This document shows, piece after piece, positions 25,875 through 34,647 of a DNA stretch of 40,101 bases. Position numbers and translations under genes: made by a program. The notes beneath the pieces were generated by a model that had not been told where the DNA came from, searched no databases, and saw only the letters and a list, made by a program, of their open reading frames with translations. Source of the stretch: Methylocystis sp. (GTDB lineage Bacteria > Pseudomonadota > Alphaproteobacteria > Rhizobiales > Beijerinckiaceae); the NCBI GenBank assembly GCA_022843405.1, contig JALHNQ010000030.1:1-40101 (forward strand). Reading direction: 5' to 3'. Positions within the stretch are counted from its first letter, which is position 1; every line of letters starts with the position of its first letter.

Positions 25875-28037
25875 ATGTCCGCAATCCCGGATTTCACGAA
25901 GATTCCCTTCGCGCCCGTCGCGCCCGAGCAGGAGGCGGAAGCCCGCCGCTGGCTGACGCCGGAAGGAATTGAAGTGAAGAACGCCTACGGGCCGGCGGAT
26001 ATCGAGGGCCTCGCCTTCGTCGACGGCTTTCCCGGCGTCGCGCCTTACGTGCGCGGACCCTATCCGACGATGTATGTCGCCCAGCCCTGGACGATCCGCC
26101 AATATGCCGGCTTCTCCACCGCCGAGGAGTCGAACGCCTTCTACCGGCGCAATCTCGCCGCCGGCCAGAAGGGCCTCTCGGTCGCTTTCGATCTCGCCAC
26201 CCATCGCGGCTATGATTCCGATCATCCGCGGGTGATGGGCGACGTCGGCATGGCGGGCGTCGCGATCGACTCGATCTATGACATGCGCACGCTCTTCGAC
26301 GGCATTCCTCTCGATCAGATGTCCGTGTCGATGACGATGAACGGCGCGGTGCTGCCCGTGCTCGCGCTCTTCATCGTCGCGGCGGAAGAGCAGGGCGTGG
26401 CGGCGGAAAAGCTCACCGGCACGATCCAGAACGACATCTTAAAAGAATTCATGGTGCGTAACACCTATATCTATCCGCCCGAGCCGTCGATGCGCATCGT
26501 GTCGGATATTTTCGCCTATGCCTCCAAACATATGCCGAAGTTCAATTCGATTTCGATTTCCGGCTATCATATGCAGGAGGCGGGCGCCTCGGCCGATCTC
26601 GAATTGGGCTATACGCTCGCCGACGGTGTCGAATATGTGCGCGCCGGCGTCGCCGCCGGCCTCGACATCGACGCATTCGCGCCGCGGCTTTCCTTCTTCT
26701 TCGCCATCGGCATGAATTTCTTCATGGAGGTCGCCAAGCTGCGCGCCGCGCGCCTGCTCTGGGCGCGGCTTATGAAGGATCTCGGCGCGAAATCGGAAAA
26801 GAGCCTGACCCTGCGCACCCATTGTCAAACTTCCGGCTGGTCGCTCACCGCGCAGGATGTTTACGTCAACGCCATCCGCACCTGCGTCGAGGCGATGGCG
26901 GCGACGCAAGGCCATACGCAGTCGCTGCACACCAATGCGCTCGACGAGGCGCTTGCGCTGCCGACCGATTTCTCGGCGCGCATCGCCCGCAACACCCAGA
27001 TCGTGTTGCAGCAAGAGAGCGGCACGACGCGCATCATCGATCCCTGGGGCGGCTCCTATTATGTCGAGCGCCTGACCGCGGAACTCGCCAAAAAGGCTTG
27101 GGCGCATATCGAGGAGATCGAGACGCTCGGCGGCATGGCCAAGGCGATCGCCGCTGGCGTGCCCAAGCAGCGCATCGAAGAGGCTGCCGCGAAGACCCAG
27201 GCGCGCATCGACGCCGGAACGCAAATCGTCGTCGGCGTGAATAAATATCAGCCGGTGAATGACGCCAAGCCCAATGTGCTCAAGGTCGACAACGCCGCCG
27301 TGCGCGCCGCGCAACTCGACAAGCTCTCGCGTCTGCGCGCCGAGCGCGACGAAGCGAAGGCGCAAGCAGCGCTGAACGCTCTCACCGAAGGCGCCACGTC
27401 GGGCGCAAATCTCCTCGACCTTGCGGTCAAGGCGGCGCGGGCGAAAGCGAGCGTCGGCGAAATCTCCTTTGCGCTCGAAAAAGTGTTCTCGCGCCATCAG
27501 CCGAAGGCCAATGTCATCTCGGGCGTCTATGCGAAGGAAGCCGGCAAGGAGAGCGTTCAGGTCGGCCGCGTGATCGGCATGACGCGCGACTTCAAGGATA
27601 ACACCGGCCGCCAGCCGCGGATTCTCGTCGCCAAAATGGGCCAGGACGGCCACGACCGCGGCCAGAAGGTGATCGCCTCCGCCTTCGCCGACATGGGCTT
27701 CGACGTCGTCATCGGCGATTTGTTCGCGACGCCGGACGAAGTGGCGCAGAAGGCGAAGGAAGCCGACGTTCATATCGTCGGCGTTTCGACGATGACCGCC
27801 GGCCATCTGACTCTGACGCCGGAACTGCGCGACGCCTTGAAGCGCGCAGGCCGCGGCGACATCATGATGGTCGTCGGCGGCGTCATTCCGCCTGACGATT
27901 TCCAGGCCCTGTATGATTCCGGCGCGGCGGCGATCTTTCCGCCCGGCACCAATATTCCGGTGGCGGCGGAACAGTTGCTGCACGAATTGAACATCCGCCT
28001 CGGCTTCGCGCAGCGCGAAGTGGCGAAGGCGGGGTAG
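25875..28037 (+). CDS. scpA: Methylmalonyl-CoA mutase, large subunit
   Basis: Adenosylcobalamin-dependent isomerase that interconverts (R)-methylmalonyl-CoA and succinyl-CoA; it works in propionate breakdown and in the ethylmalonyl-CoA pathway of serine-cycle methylotrophs. The protein has 720 residues. The TIM-barrel half starts with [25 protein letters not shown] and carries [16 protein letters not shown]. The C-terminal B12 domain has base-off motif DGHDRG with the cobalt ligand H593, then [12 protein letters not shown] and [16 protein letters not shown] precedes ATG 25875. Neither the small subunit nor the MeaB/ArgK chaperone is adjacent, which is common in methylotrophs. Close relatives such as ethylmalonyl-CoA mutase (MeaA-like Ecm) differ in the N-terminal pattern. 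Confidence 0.95.
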   Translation: MSAIPDFTKIPFAPVAPEQEAEARRWLTPEGIEVKNAYGPADIEGLAFVDGFPGVAPYVRGPYPTMYVAQPWTIRQYAGFSTAEESNAFYRRNLAAGQKGLSVAFDLATHRGYDSDHPRVMGDVGMAGVAIDSIYDMRTLFDGIPLDQMSVSMTMNGAVLPVLALFIVAAEEQGVAAEKLTGTIQNDILKEFMVRNTYIYPPEPSMRIVSDIFAYASKHMPKFNSISISGYHMQEAGASADLELGYTLADGVEYVRAGVAAGLDIDAFAPRLSFFFAIGMNFFMEVAKLRAARLLWARLMKDLGAKSEKSLTLRTHCQTSGWSLTAQDVYVNAIRTCVEAMAATQGHTQSLHTNALDEALALPTDFSARIARNTQIVLQQESGTTRIIDPWGGSYYVERLTAELAKKAWAHIEEIETLGGMAKAIAAGVPKQRIEEAAAKTQARIDAGTQIVVGVNKYQPVNDAKPNVLKVDNAAVRAAQLDKLSRLRAERDEAKAQAALNALTEGATSGANLLDLAVKAARAKASVGEISFALEKVFSRHQPKANVISGVYAKEAGKESVQVGRVIGMTRDFKDNTGRQPRILVAKMGQDGHDRGQKVIASAFADMGFDVVIGDLFATPDEVAQKAKEADVHIVGVSTMTAGHLTLTPELRDALKRAGRGDIMMVVGGVIPPDDFQALYDSGAAAIFPPGTNIPVAAEQLLHELNIRLGFAQREVAKAG

Positions 28038-28052
28038 GCGGCGGCTATTCAC

Positions 28053-28505
28053 GTGAACCCCATGCCGGACGATCCGACGCATATCGATCATTGGCTGAGG
28101 ATCGACTCTCGCCTCACGACGTCCGGCCAGCCAAGCGAAAGCGAGCTTGCGGAAATCGCCGCGCTCGGCGTGCGCTATGTGATCAATCTCGGTCTCTCCA
28201 GCCATGAAAAGGCGTTGCCGAACGAAGCCGCGACGGTCGGCGCGCTTGGCATGACCTATCTCCATATTCCGATCGACTTTCAGCATCCGACCGAGGCCGA
28301 TTATCAAGCGTTTCGCGCCGCGATGACGGAAACTGGAGACGCTGCGACTCATATCCATTGCATCTCGAATTATCGCGTGTCGGCGCTGCTCTACCGCTAT
28401 CGCCGCGACGCGCTCGGCGTCGATGACGCGATGGCGCGCGCTGATCTTGAACGTATTTGGACACCGAACGATGTCTGGACCGCGCTGATCGAAGCGCCTC
28501 GATGA
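28053..28505 (+). CDS. Protein-tyrosine-phosphatase-fold protein (DUF442-like)
   Basis: A 150-residue cytoplasmic protein resembling the small phosphatase-like family related to DUF442. It opens IDHWLRIDSRLTTSGQPSESELAEIAALGVRYVINLG, a typical start for this fold, and has the loop HCISNYRVSALLYRYR with nucleophile Cys and Arg in a C-x4-R arrangement. The usual Gly of the loop is replaced (SNY), so activity is uncertain. It lies 15 bases after the mutase stop and may share its transcript. The start is GTG 28053 or ATG 28062; neither has a convincing ribosome-binding site. Confidence 0.75.
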   Translation: MNPMPDDPTHIDHWLRIDSRLTTSGQPSESELAEIAALGVRYVINLGLSSHEKALPNEAATVGALGMTYLHIPIDFQHPTEADYQAFRAAMTETGDAATHIHCISNYRVSALLYRYRRDALGVDDAMARADLERIWTPNDVWTALIEAPR

Positions 28506-28551
28506 CGCCAATTGAAAATGCGCTACTTAGGTGCGAGCAAGGAGTCTGACG

Positions 28552-28743
28552 ATGGACGAAGATTCTTTCAACATGGCCGTGCGCAAATTTCTCAAGGAGG
28601 TGGGCGTCACCTCGCAGCGCGAGATCGAGCGCATCGTTCGTGAGCATAAGGTCGAGGGCGGCCGCTTGAAGCTGCGCATGGCGCTGACCGCGGAAGGCAC
28701 GCCGCTCAACCACATCGTCGAAAGCGAAATCGACCTTCGCTAG
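28552..28743 (+). CDS. DUF6494 family small protein
   Basis: A 63-residue cytoplasmic protein matching the DUF6494 pattern: MDEDSFNMAVRKFLKEVGVTSQREIE, then KLRMALTAEGTPLNHIVESEIDL at the C-terminus. The first helix is amphipathic and the rest strand-like. Function unknown. AAGGAG lies about 9 bases before ATG 28552, which decides the start over the slightly longer open frame. It may be the last gene of the mutase transcript. Confidence 0.78.
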   Translation: MDEDSFNMAVRKFLKEVGVTSQREIERIVREHKVEGGRLKLRMALTAEGTPLNHIVESEIDLR

Positions 28744-28952
28744 CCCAATCAGGATGGTCTCGCGGTTGCGCGCCAAGCTTCTCGGCGAATTTCCTCGCGG
28801 GCGTCACAGGATTGACGAGCGAGAGGGGCGCCAACCCACAACCTCCAGCGCGACAGTAGAGCGCTGAAGGGCCACTCTTCCAACACAATCCAAAAATTAC
28901 AATGGCGCGCTCCACGAGGGGACGACCTGCCGATAGGAACGATTGAACCGCC

Positions 28953-29351
28953 ATGCCGAGTCGACACATGCGCCGTTTGCGTTCCCTTGTCGCGGTAGCG
29001 CTTGCTTGCCTTTATATGCTCATGACCGCGGGCGTTTCCGTCAGCGGGGCGAATGCACCGGCGCGAAGCCCCTGTCACGGCTATGGCGCGGCCGTCGCAG
29101 GATTAGGCAGTCTTGCCGATATCGCCGCCGATAATCGCTCCGACAAGGATGCAACGACAAGCGACGACAGCGGCGCTGTAGGTCATTTTGATTCTGGTTG
29201 CCAGTTTTGCTCGGCGATCGTAGGCGGCGCGCATACGATCGCACCGCAGCAGATTGCCGTCGAAATCCCGTTCCAAGCCCGTTCATCCAATTTGTTCGGT
29301 CTGTTTCCATCGCGCCTACCGCGACCTCCGCAATCTCTTATCGCGTCTTGA
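28953..29351 (+). CDS. Small exported Cys-containing protein (DUF2946-like)
   Basis: The product has 132 residues: a basic start, a hydrophobic segment (RSLVAVALACLYMLMTAGVSVSGA) as signal or anchor, then a polar periplasmic part with the CxxC pair GCQFCSAIV and an earlier SPCHGYG. The layout recalls DUF2946 proteins, which are often found beside copper-related and TonB-receptor genes; the match is only by layout and the CxxC, so it is tentative. A metal-binding or metal-delivery role is inferred. It starts the run that continues with a lipoprotein, a TolC-like protein and a multicopper oxidase. ATG 28953 has no strong ribosome-binding site; ATG 28968 is an alternative. Confidence 0.65.
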   Translation: MPSRHMRRLRSLVAVALACLYMLMTAGVSVSGANAPARSPCHGYGAAVAGLGSLADIAADNRSDKDATTSDDSGAVGHFDSGCQFCSAIVGGAHTIAPQQIAVEIPFQARSSNLFGLFPSRLPRPPQSLIAS

Positions 29352-29415
29352 GAGCTCGCATGGCCCGACGAACAGTCGGGTGATGCGTAATGCCGCCTCG
29401 CGATGAGGGTTGATC

Positions 29416-29688
29416 ATGTTTACCGATTTGTTCACGCGCGCCGCCATTTCTGGGCGGTTGCGAGCGGCCGGAATAGCGCCATGGGTCGCGCTTGCGTTGC
29501 TGGGCGCCTGCGCGCCGCGACTTTCGCCTGGCGTCGGGCCTGACGCGGTCGACCCTGCTGCCGCAGCGCCGAGAGTGAAGGCGCGTTCGTTTCCGCAGTC
29601 CTATGTCACGCGGCGACCGGTCGAACCTTCTACGCGTTGGTTCGATACGGCGCCGACAATTCCCCACGGCGCAGGACAAGGTCGATGA
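29416..29688 (+). CDS. Small lipoprotein, unknown
   Basis: A 90-residue predicted lipoprotein: basic start, hydrophobic stretch and lipobox LGAC (residues 29-32 or so), then a Pro/Ala-rich mature chain with no recognised domain (VKARSFPQSYVTRRPVEPSTRWFDTA). GAGGG precedes ATG 29416. It overlaps the TolC-like gene in an ATGA, so the two are translationally coupled. It may be an envelope partner of the TolC-like protein. Confidence 0.72.
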   Translation: MFTDLFTRAAISGRLRAAGIAPWVALALLGACAPRLSPGVGPDAVDPAAAAPRVKARSFPQSYVTRRPVEPSTRWFDTAPTIPHGAGQGR

Positions 29689-31142
29689 TGCAGGCGCTTT
29701 CGCCGGCGCATCTGCGCCTCGCGGCGGCCGTCGGGTTGAGCGTGCTGGCGTCGTCATGCGCGACCTTTTCGCCCGATGGCGGCGCGACCGTCGCCGCGCA
29801 AGCGGCTCGCCACGAGTTTGGGATGGATGCTGTCGCGCTGAGAAAGGATGAAGACTTCGGTTGGGCGAGGTCTCGCACCGAACAGTTGCGCAAGCATCCC
29901 TTGACGATCGACGCCGCCGTCGAGATCGCGCTGCTCAATAATCGAGGACTGCAGTCCGCCTATAATCGTCTTGGCGTCGCCGAAGCGATCATGGCGCGGG
30001 AGAAATTACCGCCCAATCCGACGTTTGCCTTTTCGCGTCTTGCCGGCCCTTTGGGCTCGGAAGTCGAAGGCGCGATCGTTGCGAATATTTTGGCGCTCGC
30101 CACCTTGCCTGTGCGCGCCGAAATCGCTGACGATAGGTTCCGCGCGGCGCAATTCGAGGCTGCCGGCGAAACGCTGCGCCTCGGCTATGAGGCGCGCCGG
30201 GCTTATATCCGCGCGGTCGGCGCGCGCGAGATCGCCGGCTCGATGAGCGAGATCAACCAATCGACCCAAGCCGTCGCCGCGCTCGCACGGCGGTTAGGCG
30301 AGACTGGCGCGGCGAGCCGCCTCGATCAAGCCAGAGATCAGCTCTCCTCGGCGGAAGCAGCGACCCAACTGGCGAGCGCGCGGTTGCAGGCCAGCAACGA
30401 ACGCGAGCGCTTGACCAGAGTTCTTGGACTCTGGGGCGCCGACGTCGACTTCGTCTTGCCCAACGCGCTTTCCTCGCCGCCATCACGGCCACGCAGCCTG
30501 CCGCGTCTGGAACAGGAAACCGTTAGTCGCCGTATTGAGCTGAGAATCGCGGAAGCGGAATTGGGCGCTCTTGCCAAGACGCTCGGCCTCGTCGAGGCGA
30601 CCCGTTTCGTCAATCTCTTTGAGTTGTCGGGCGGACGTAAGGTCAAGACCGAGAGTCTGCTTAATCCTGAAAGCGGTTTGACGGAAAATACGCGTTTCCG
30701 ATTCTTCGGCGGCGCTGCGGCGATCGAAATACCGATCTTCGACTTCGGCGAAACGCGGGTTAGGGAAGCTGAGCAAAGCTGGCTTGCCGCTGTCAATAGA
30801 TTGACCCAGAAGGCCGTGGACGTCCGCTCGCAGGCGCGCCAGGCGTATCGGACTTACCGCTATGCCCACGACATCGCGCGATTCCGTAAAGGCGAGATTC
30901 TGGCGCTGCAGACCATCGTCTCTGACGAGATGCTACGCCGCTACAATGGCATGTTGGTCGACGCCTTCTCTCTGCTGGAGAACTCGCGCAAACGCGTATT
31001 GCTGCAGGCCGCCGCGATCGAAGCAAAGCGCGATTTTTGGCTCGCCGAGACGGACCTGCGGGCGGCAATTTCCGGACCCGGCGAGGCGATCGGCGGCATG
31101 GCGGGAGAGCGCGCAGCCGAACTGGGAGTCGAACGGCCATGA
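29685..31142 (+). CDS. TolC-family outer-membrane efflux protein
   Basis: A 485-residue protein of the OEP/TolC family, closest in style to CusC/OprM-type lipoproteins: a short signal with ASSC as a probable, slightly atypical lipobox, then two OEP repeats. LTIDAAVEIALLNNRGLQSAYNRLGVAEAIMAREKLPPNPTF is the typical first-repeat start. The long helices (RQAYRTYRYAHDIARFRKGEILALQ) would form the periplasmic tunnel. It overlaps the upstream lipoprotein and the downstream multicopper oxidase by four bases each. No RND pump or membrane-fusion protein is encoded near it, so it must borrow a pump or have another role. Confidence 0.88.
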   Translation: MMQALSPAHLRLAAAVGLSVLASSCATFSPDGGATVAAQAARHEFGMDAVALRKDEDFGWARSRTEQLRKHPLTIDAAVEIALLNNRGLQSAYNRLGVAEAIMAREKLPPNPTFAFSRLAGPLGSEVEGAIVANILALATLPVRAEIADDRFRAAQFEAAGETLRLGYEARRAYIRAVGAREIAGSMSEINQSTQAVAALARRLGETGAASRLDQARDQLSSAEAATQLASARLQASNERERLTRVLGLWGADVDFVLPNALSSPPSRPRSLPRLEQETVSRRIELRIAEAELGALAKTLGLVEATRFVNLFELSGGRKVKTESLLNPESGLTENTRFRFFGGAAAIEIPIFDFGETRVREAEQSWLAAVNRLTQKAVDVRSQARQAYRTYRYAHDIARFRKGEILALQTIVSDEMLRRYNGMLVDAFSLLENSRKRVLLQAAAIEAKRDFWLAETDLRAAISGPGEAIGGMAGERAAELGVERP

Positions 31143-32533
31143 TCACGCATCATCGATCGGGACAGACGCTCATATCGCGACGCAATTTTCTAACGTCGTC
31201 GCTCGCCGCAGCAAGCGTCAGCCTCATCAGCGGACGCGTCCAGGCCGCGTCGGTTCCTGAAGCGGTTCGCATGACGACCGCGACGACCCAACCGCCGCAG
31301 CATCCGACTAGCGGACCGCACTATCGACCGGTCGTCACGCTCAACGGATGGTCCCTGCCGTTTCGGACAAATGGCGACTGGAAGGAGTTTCACCTTGTCG
31401 CCGAGCCCGTCGAACGCGAAGTAGCGCCTGGGATGAAGGCCCGGCTCTGGGGGTATAACGGCCAATCGCCCGGTCCGACGATCGAAGCGGTCGAAGGCGA
31501 CAAGGTGCGTATTTTTGTTACAAACAGTTTGCCGGAACACACCTCGGTGCATTGGCATGGCGTTTTGCTGCCTGCGGGCATGGATGGCGTGGGCGGCGTC
31601 ACCCAGCCTCATATCCCGCCAGGCCGGACATTCGTTTATGAATTCCAGCTCAAGGAAAGCGGGACATTCATGTACCATCCGCATTCCGACGAAATGGTTC
31701 AGATGGCGATGGGCATGATGGGAATGTTCATCTCACATCCTCGCGACCAGCATGAACGCCATGCCGATCGCGACTACGCATTCGTCATGAGCGCCTATCG
31801 CTTCGATCCCGGAACATACCTTCCCAAGATATCGGAGATGACTGACTTCAACATCTGGGCCTGGAACAGCAGGGTATTTCCCGGCATCGATCCGATCGTG
31901 GCGCGTATCGGCGACCGGGTCCGCATTCGCATGGCCAATCTGACGATGACCAATCATCCGATTCACCTTCACGGCCATCATTTCTCGGTGACAGGCACGG
32001 ACGCCGGCTGGATTCCGGAGACGGCTCGCTGGCCGGAGTCGACGACGGACGTTGCGGTCGGCGTCACGCGGACGATCGAATTTGACGCCGCCTATCCCGG
32101 CGATTGGCCGATCCACTGCCATAAGTCGCATCACACGATGAACCCCATGGGACATGACGTCCGGAATTTTATCGGCGCCAAGACCGATCCGCGCCTGGCG
32201 AAGGCGATCCGCAAATTGGCGCCGGGCTATATGCCGATGGGCGCAACCGGCATGGCCGACATGAGCGCGATGAACATGCCGCTTCCCCCCAACACACTGC
32301 CGATGATGACGGGCGAGGGCGCTTTCGGGCCCGCCGAGATGGGGGGCATGTTCAGCCTCGTTAAAATCCGCGAACAACTCGCGGAAAACGATTATCGCGA
32401 CCCGGGCTCTTATGATTATCCGCCCGGCACGGTCGCGCATGATATTGAAGCGGAGCCGGTCAAAAGCCCAGAGTCGAGAGATTCGACGCCGCTCGCGCCA
32501 AGCGGCGGAGGCAACGAACATCATCACCATTGA
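31139..32533 (+). CDS. Tat-exported multicopper oxidase, Met- and His-rich
   Basis: The product has 464 residues. A Tat signal (SRRNFLTSSLAAA) opens it. All four copper motifs are present: HWHG (138-141), HPH (180-182), HPIHLHGHHF (273-282) and HCHKSHH (326-332), with C327 as type 1 copper ligand and M337 as probable axial ligand. It is shorter than CopA or CueO and seems to have two complete cupredoxin domains with a reduced middle. Residues about 362-404 are Met-rich (ten or so Met in MPMGATGMADMSAMNMP and on), as in copper-resistance oxidases; the chain ends EHHHH. It likely oxidises Cu(I) or an organic substrate in the periplasm. The start overlaps the TolC-like stop. Confidence 0.92.
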   Translation: MITHHRSGQTLISRRNFLTSSLAAASVSLISGRVQAASVPEAVRMTTATTQPPQHPTSGPHYRPVVTLNGWSLPFRTNGDWKEFHLVAEPVEREVAPGMKARLWGYNGQSPGPTIEAVEGDKVRIFVTNSLPEHTSVHWHGVLLPAGMDGVGGVTQPHIPPGRTFVYEFQLKESGTFMYHPHSDEMVQMAMGMMGMFISHPRDQHERHADRDYAFVMSAYRFDPGTYLPKISEMTDFNIWAWNSRVFPGIDPIVARIGDRVRIRMANLTMTNHPIHLHGHHFSVTGTDAGWIPETARWPESTTDVAVGVTRTIEFDAAYPGDWPIHCHKSHHTMNPMGHDVRNFIGAKTDPRLAKAIRKLAPGYMPMGATGMADMSAMNMPLPPNTLPMMTGEGAFGPAEMGGMFSLVKIREQLAENDYRDPGSYDYPPGTVAHDIEAEPVKSPESRDSTPLAPSGGGNEHHHH

Positions 32534-32550
32534 CTGGCGAGGATTTCGCG

Positions 32551-32568
32551 GCGCCCCGAGTCGGGCGC
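32551..32568 (+). terminator. Weak hairpin after the multicopper oxidase
   Basis: GCGCCC and GGGCGC pair around a 6-base loop, 17 bases past the stop codon. There is no T run, so it is at best a weak terminator. Confidence 0.33.
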
Positions 32569-32616
32569 GTAAGCCGTAAGCGCGATCGGCGATAATGCGG
32601 CAAATATTTGATTGAA

Positions 32617-32667
32617 TGGCGAGAGAGCGGGGCTCGAACCCGCGAGCTCCGGCGTGACAGGCCGTAT
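32617..32667 (-). pseudogene. Degenerate 3' half of tRNA-Asp (possible attachment site)
   Basis: On the minus strand the segment reads as the anticodon arm of tRNA-Asp (loop CTGTCAC, anticodon GTC, stem GGC/GCC), then GCTC, a perfect T arm (GCGGG TTCGAGC CCCGC) and an acceptor 3' strand ending GCCA. The 5' half (acceptor strand and D arm) is absent, one acceptor base seems lost and the outer anticodon-stem pair is broken. Such 3' tRNA fragments are left when an integrase inserts an element at a tRNA gene. Confidence 0.75.
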
Positions 32668-33153
32668 ATTTCTGAGTGAATTAAAGTCGCTCGATCTCGG
32701 AACAGGCAAGAAAAAAGCCTATGTGCTCCAGTAAGCTGCAATGGCGAATTCGGAGCGTAACCATAGCCTCGGCAATGCCCAACAAGAAGGGATGTTCCGG
32801 TGCAGCGGTCGTCGATCTTCCGTGCAAGCTACGCGGGTGGAGCGGCGTGATGAAAGAGTCCGCTGCCGAACCCAGTGGCAGCCAAGCTTTCGACGCGAAG
32901 CGAAAGCTATGGATGCTCCCAATACCAGGGCAGGCGTCGAGGCGACGAATTCGCTGCGGCGCGACAATCAATGCGAGAATTCTCTCGTCCTGATCGGCGC
33001 GCCATAATCCGGCGTCGGTCAATCGCGCCCCTCGGACGGCGCGTATGTTCGTTTATCCCGGAGATCGGAAACGCAGGCATTCGGAGCCGCGTTTTTTCAT
33101 GCGCGATCTGGGCGCGCTTTCTCTTGTTTAGGCTCTTGACGATTGCTCAACCG
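32668..33153. other. Intergenic, nothing recognised
   Basis: About 490 bases without a supportable gene, between the tRNA-Asp fragment and the two-component operon. Open frames of 80-113 codons exist on both strands (for example 32681-33022 minus), but they show no family resemblance, signal or convincing ribosome-binding site. It could be decayed mobile DNA next to the tRNA scar. Confidence 0.55.
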
Positions 33154-33175
33154 GCGATGGCGTCCATGCCATCGC
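33154..33175 (-). terminator. Hairpin downstream of the kinase gene
   Basis: GCGATGGC and GCCATCGC pair perfectly (8 bp) around a 6-base loop, about 48 bases past the histidine-kinase stop on the minus strand. No T run follows; a moderate candidate for the operon end. Confidence 0.45.
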
Positions 33176-33222
33176 GACCGAAATAACATCGGCTACATAA
33201 AACCGGAGAAGTAAATCGCCGC

Positions 33223-34647
33223 CTACGATAGCGCGTTCGTGCGCGAAGCGGAATGCGCGTTGTTCAGATTGGCGTGCGTCTCCGATGTCGCCGCAGGAAA
33301 CCACAGCTTGAAAGTCGCGCCGCCTCCAGGCGTTTCCTCGACCCATATGCGGCCGCCGTGCGCGTCAATTAGCTCCTTGGCAATGGCCAATCCCAGGCCC
33401 GTGCCTGGAATAGAATCATTCTTGCGCCAGAAAGGTTCGAAGATCAGATCGCGGTCCGTCTCTTCCACGCCGCCACCGTGATCGATTACTTCGATGGTTG
33501 CGTTCTCGGCGACGCGAACGTGAACCATGCCGCCCTCCGGCTCGGCGCGAAGAGCGTTGTCGATAACGTTCGAGATGACGGACTCAAGCGCCGGCCGATT
33601 GCCCTGTATAAGAACAGGCGCGCTGGGCGCGTCGAGAACGATCTGGCGCCGCGCCTTCAGCGCCAGAAGCGCTGCGTCCGCAATGATCGTTCTCGTCAAC
33701 GCGACGAGGTCGATCGTGTGATCAAGCTTTGTCGATTGTTGATCGAGCCGCGCGGAAGCTAGCAGCTGCTCGACGATGTTGCGTATTCGCCGATGATCGC
33801 GTTTTAGATCATTCTTAAAGGTCGGCTCCTCAGGCGCATCAAGCCGCACGCCGAGCACATTAATGGGCGTGCGGAGTTCATGCGCGGCATTTGCCGTAAA
33901 ACGCCGTTGCCGGGCGACGCCGGCGTCGAGCCGCGCCAAAGCGTCGTTGACCGCGTCGACAAGAGGTCCCACTTCGCTCGAAACGTCGTTTGCGTCGAGC
34001 CGCTGATGCAGACAGTTCATGTCGATGTGAGACGCCTGTTCCGCCACGCGTTTGAGCGGCCTCAGTCCCCATCGCACGGCGAACCACGCGGCCCCCGCCG
34101 ACATCACGATCGCCATGATCAAATAGGCGGTCAACCAGCGCGTTTCCTCAATGGCGGCGTCGACAATGTCGCCCCAACGAAATTTCTGTCCGTAGACGGC
34201 GATGTGAAGGCGCCCGAAGGGAGTCCATTCTGGTTCCATAAGGCCCGCACGAATAGCGCTTGGATCGCCAGGGAGAACGAAATGCACATGGGTCGGGCTG
34301 ATCTCGATGAGAGGCCTCAGCATCGCGATGAGCTCTGGCGAGGAGCCGGCGATTGGCTCACGGCTCAGCCTATGGAACGCCGCGAACTTCATAGCAGGCG
34401 CGCGCTTGAGATCTTCTAGCAGGTCTGGCGTCGGCCTGATCTCCAGCATTTTATCTTCATTCATCGCCAACGAGGCGATGACCTGCTTTTTTGCGCGAAT
34501 CGCTGACACCTCATCGAGCGATGTTGCGAAAATTTCTACTCCCATAAGGCCGATGCCGATCGTTACCACCCAAGCGATCGGAAAGGCGATAATTTGTGCA
34601 AGGAATAGACAGCCGACAATGCGCAATACGAGCGAGTGCCGTCTCAA
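33223..34647 (-). CDS. Sensor histidine kinase
   Basis: An inner-membrane kinase of 474 residues. Helix 1 is about residues 8-36, a periplasmic sensor loop of about 130 residues follows, and helix 2 is about 172-192. After it come a HAMP linker, a HisKA box with H256 in NAAHELRTPINVL, and a HATPase domain with N-box VISNVIDNALRAEP, G1 VIDHGGGVEE and G2 GTGLGLAIAKELIDAHGG. The sensor loop contains several His and Met (PTHVHFVLPGD, MNEDKMLEI) but no known domain. Its gene overlaps the response regulator stop by four bases. Placed between a copper-oxidase operon and an iron-type receptor operon, it probably senses a metal or siderophore; that is inference. Confidence 0.93.
   Translation of the reverse strand: MRRHSLVLRIVGCLFLAQIIAFPIAWVVTIGIGLMGVEIFATSLDEVSAIRAKKQVIASLAMNEDKMLEIRPTPDLLEDLKRAPAMKFAAFHRLSREPIAGSSPELIAMLRPLIEISPTHVHFVLPGDPSAIRAGLMEPEWTPFGRLHIAVYGQKFRWGDIVDAAIEETRWLTAYLIMAIVMSAGAAWFAVRWGLRPLKRVAEQASHIDMNCLHQRLDANDVSSEVGPLVDAVNDALARLDAGVARQRRFTANAAHELRTPINVLGVRLDAPEEPTFKNDLKRDHRRIRNIVEQLLASARLDQQSTKLDHTIDLVALTRTIIADAALLALKARRQIVLDAPSAPVLIQGNRPALESVISNVIDNALRAEPEGGMVHVRVAENATIEVIDHGGGVEETDRDLIFEPFWRKNDSIPGTGLGLAIAKELIDAHGGRIWVEETPGGGATFKLWFPAATSETHANLNNAHSASRTNALS

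Noticed and set aside
26439-28511. 690-codon open frame on the minus strand
   Set aside because: It is antisense to the methylmalonyl-CoA mutase gene, Arg/His-rich with no family resemblance; a by-product of high GC codon bias.
32681-33022. 113-codon minus-strand open frame in the gap next to the tRNA-Asp fragment
   Set aside because: No ribosome-binding site, no family resemblance, and overlapping frames on the other strand are just as long; not called a gene.
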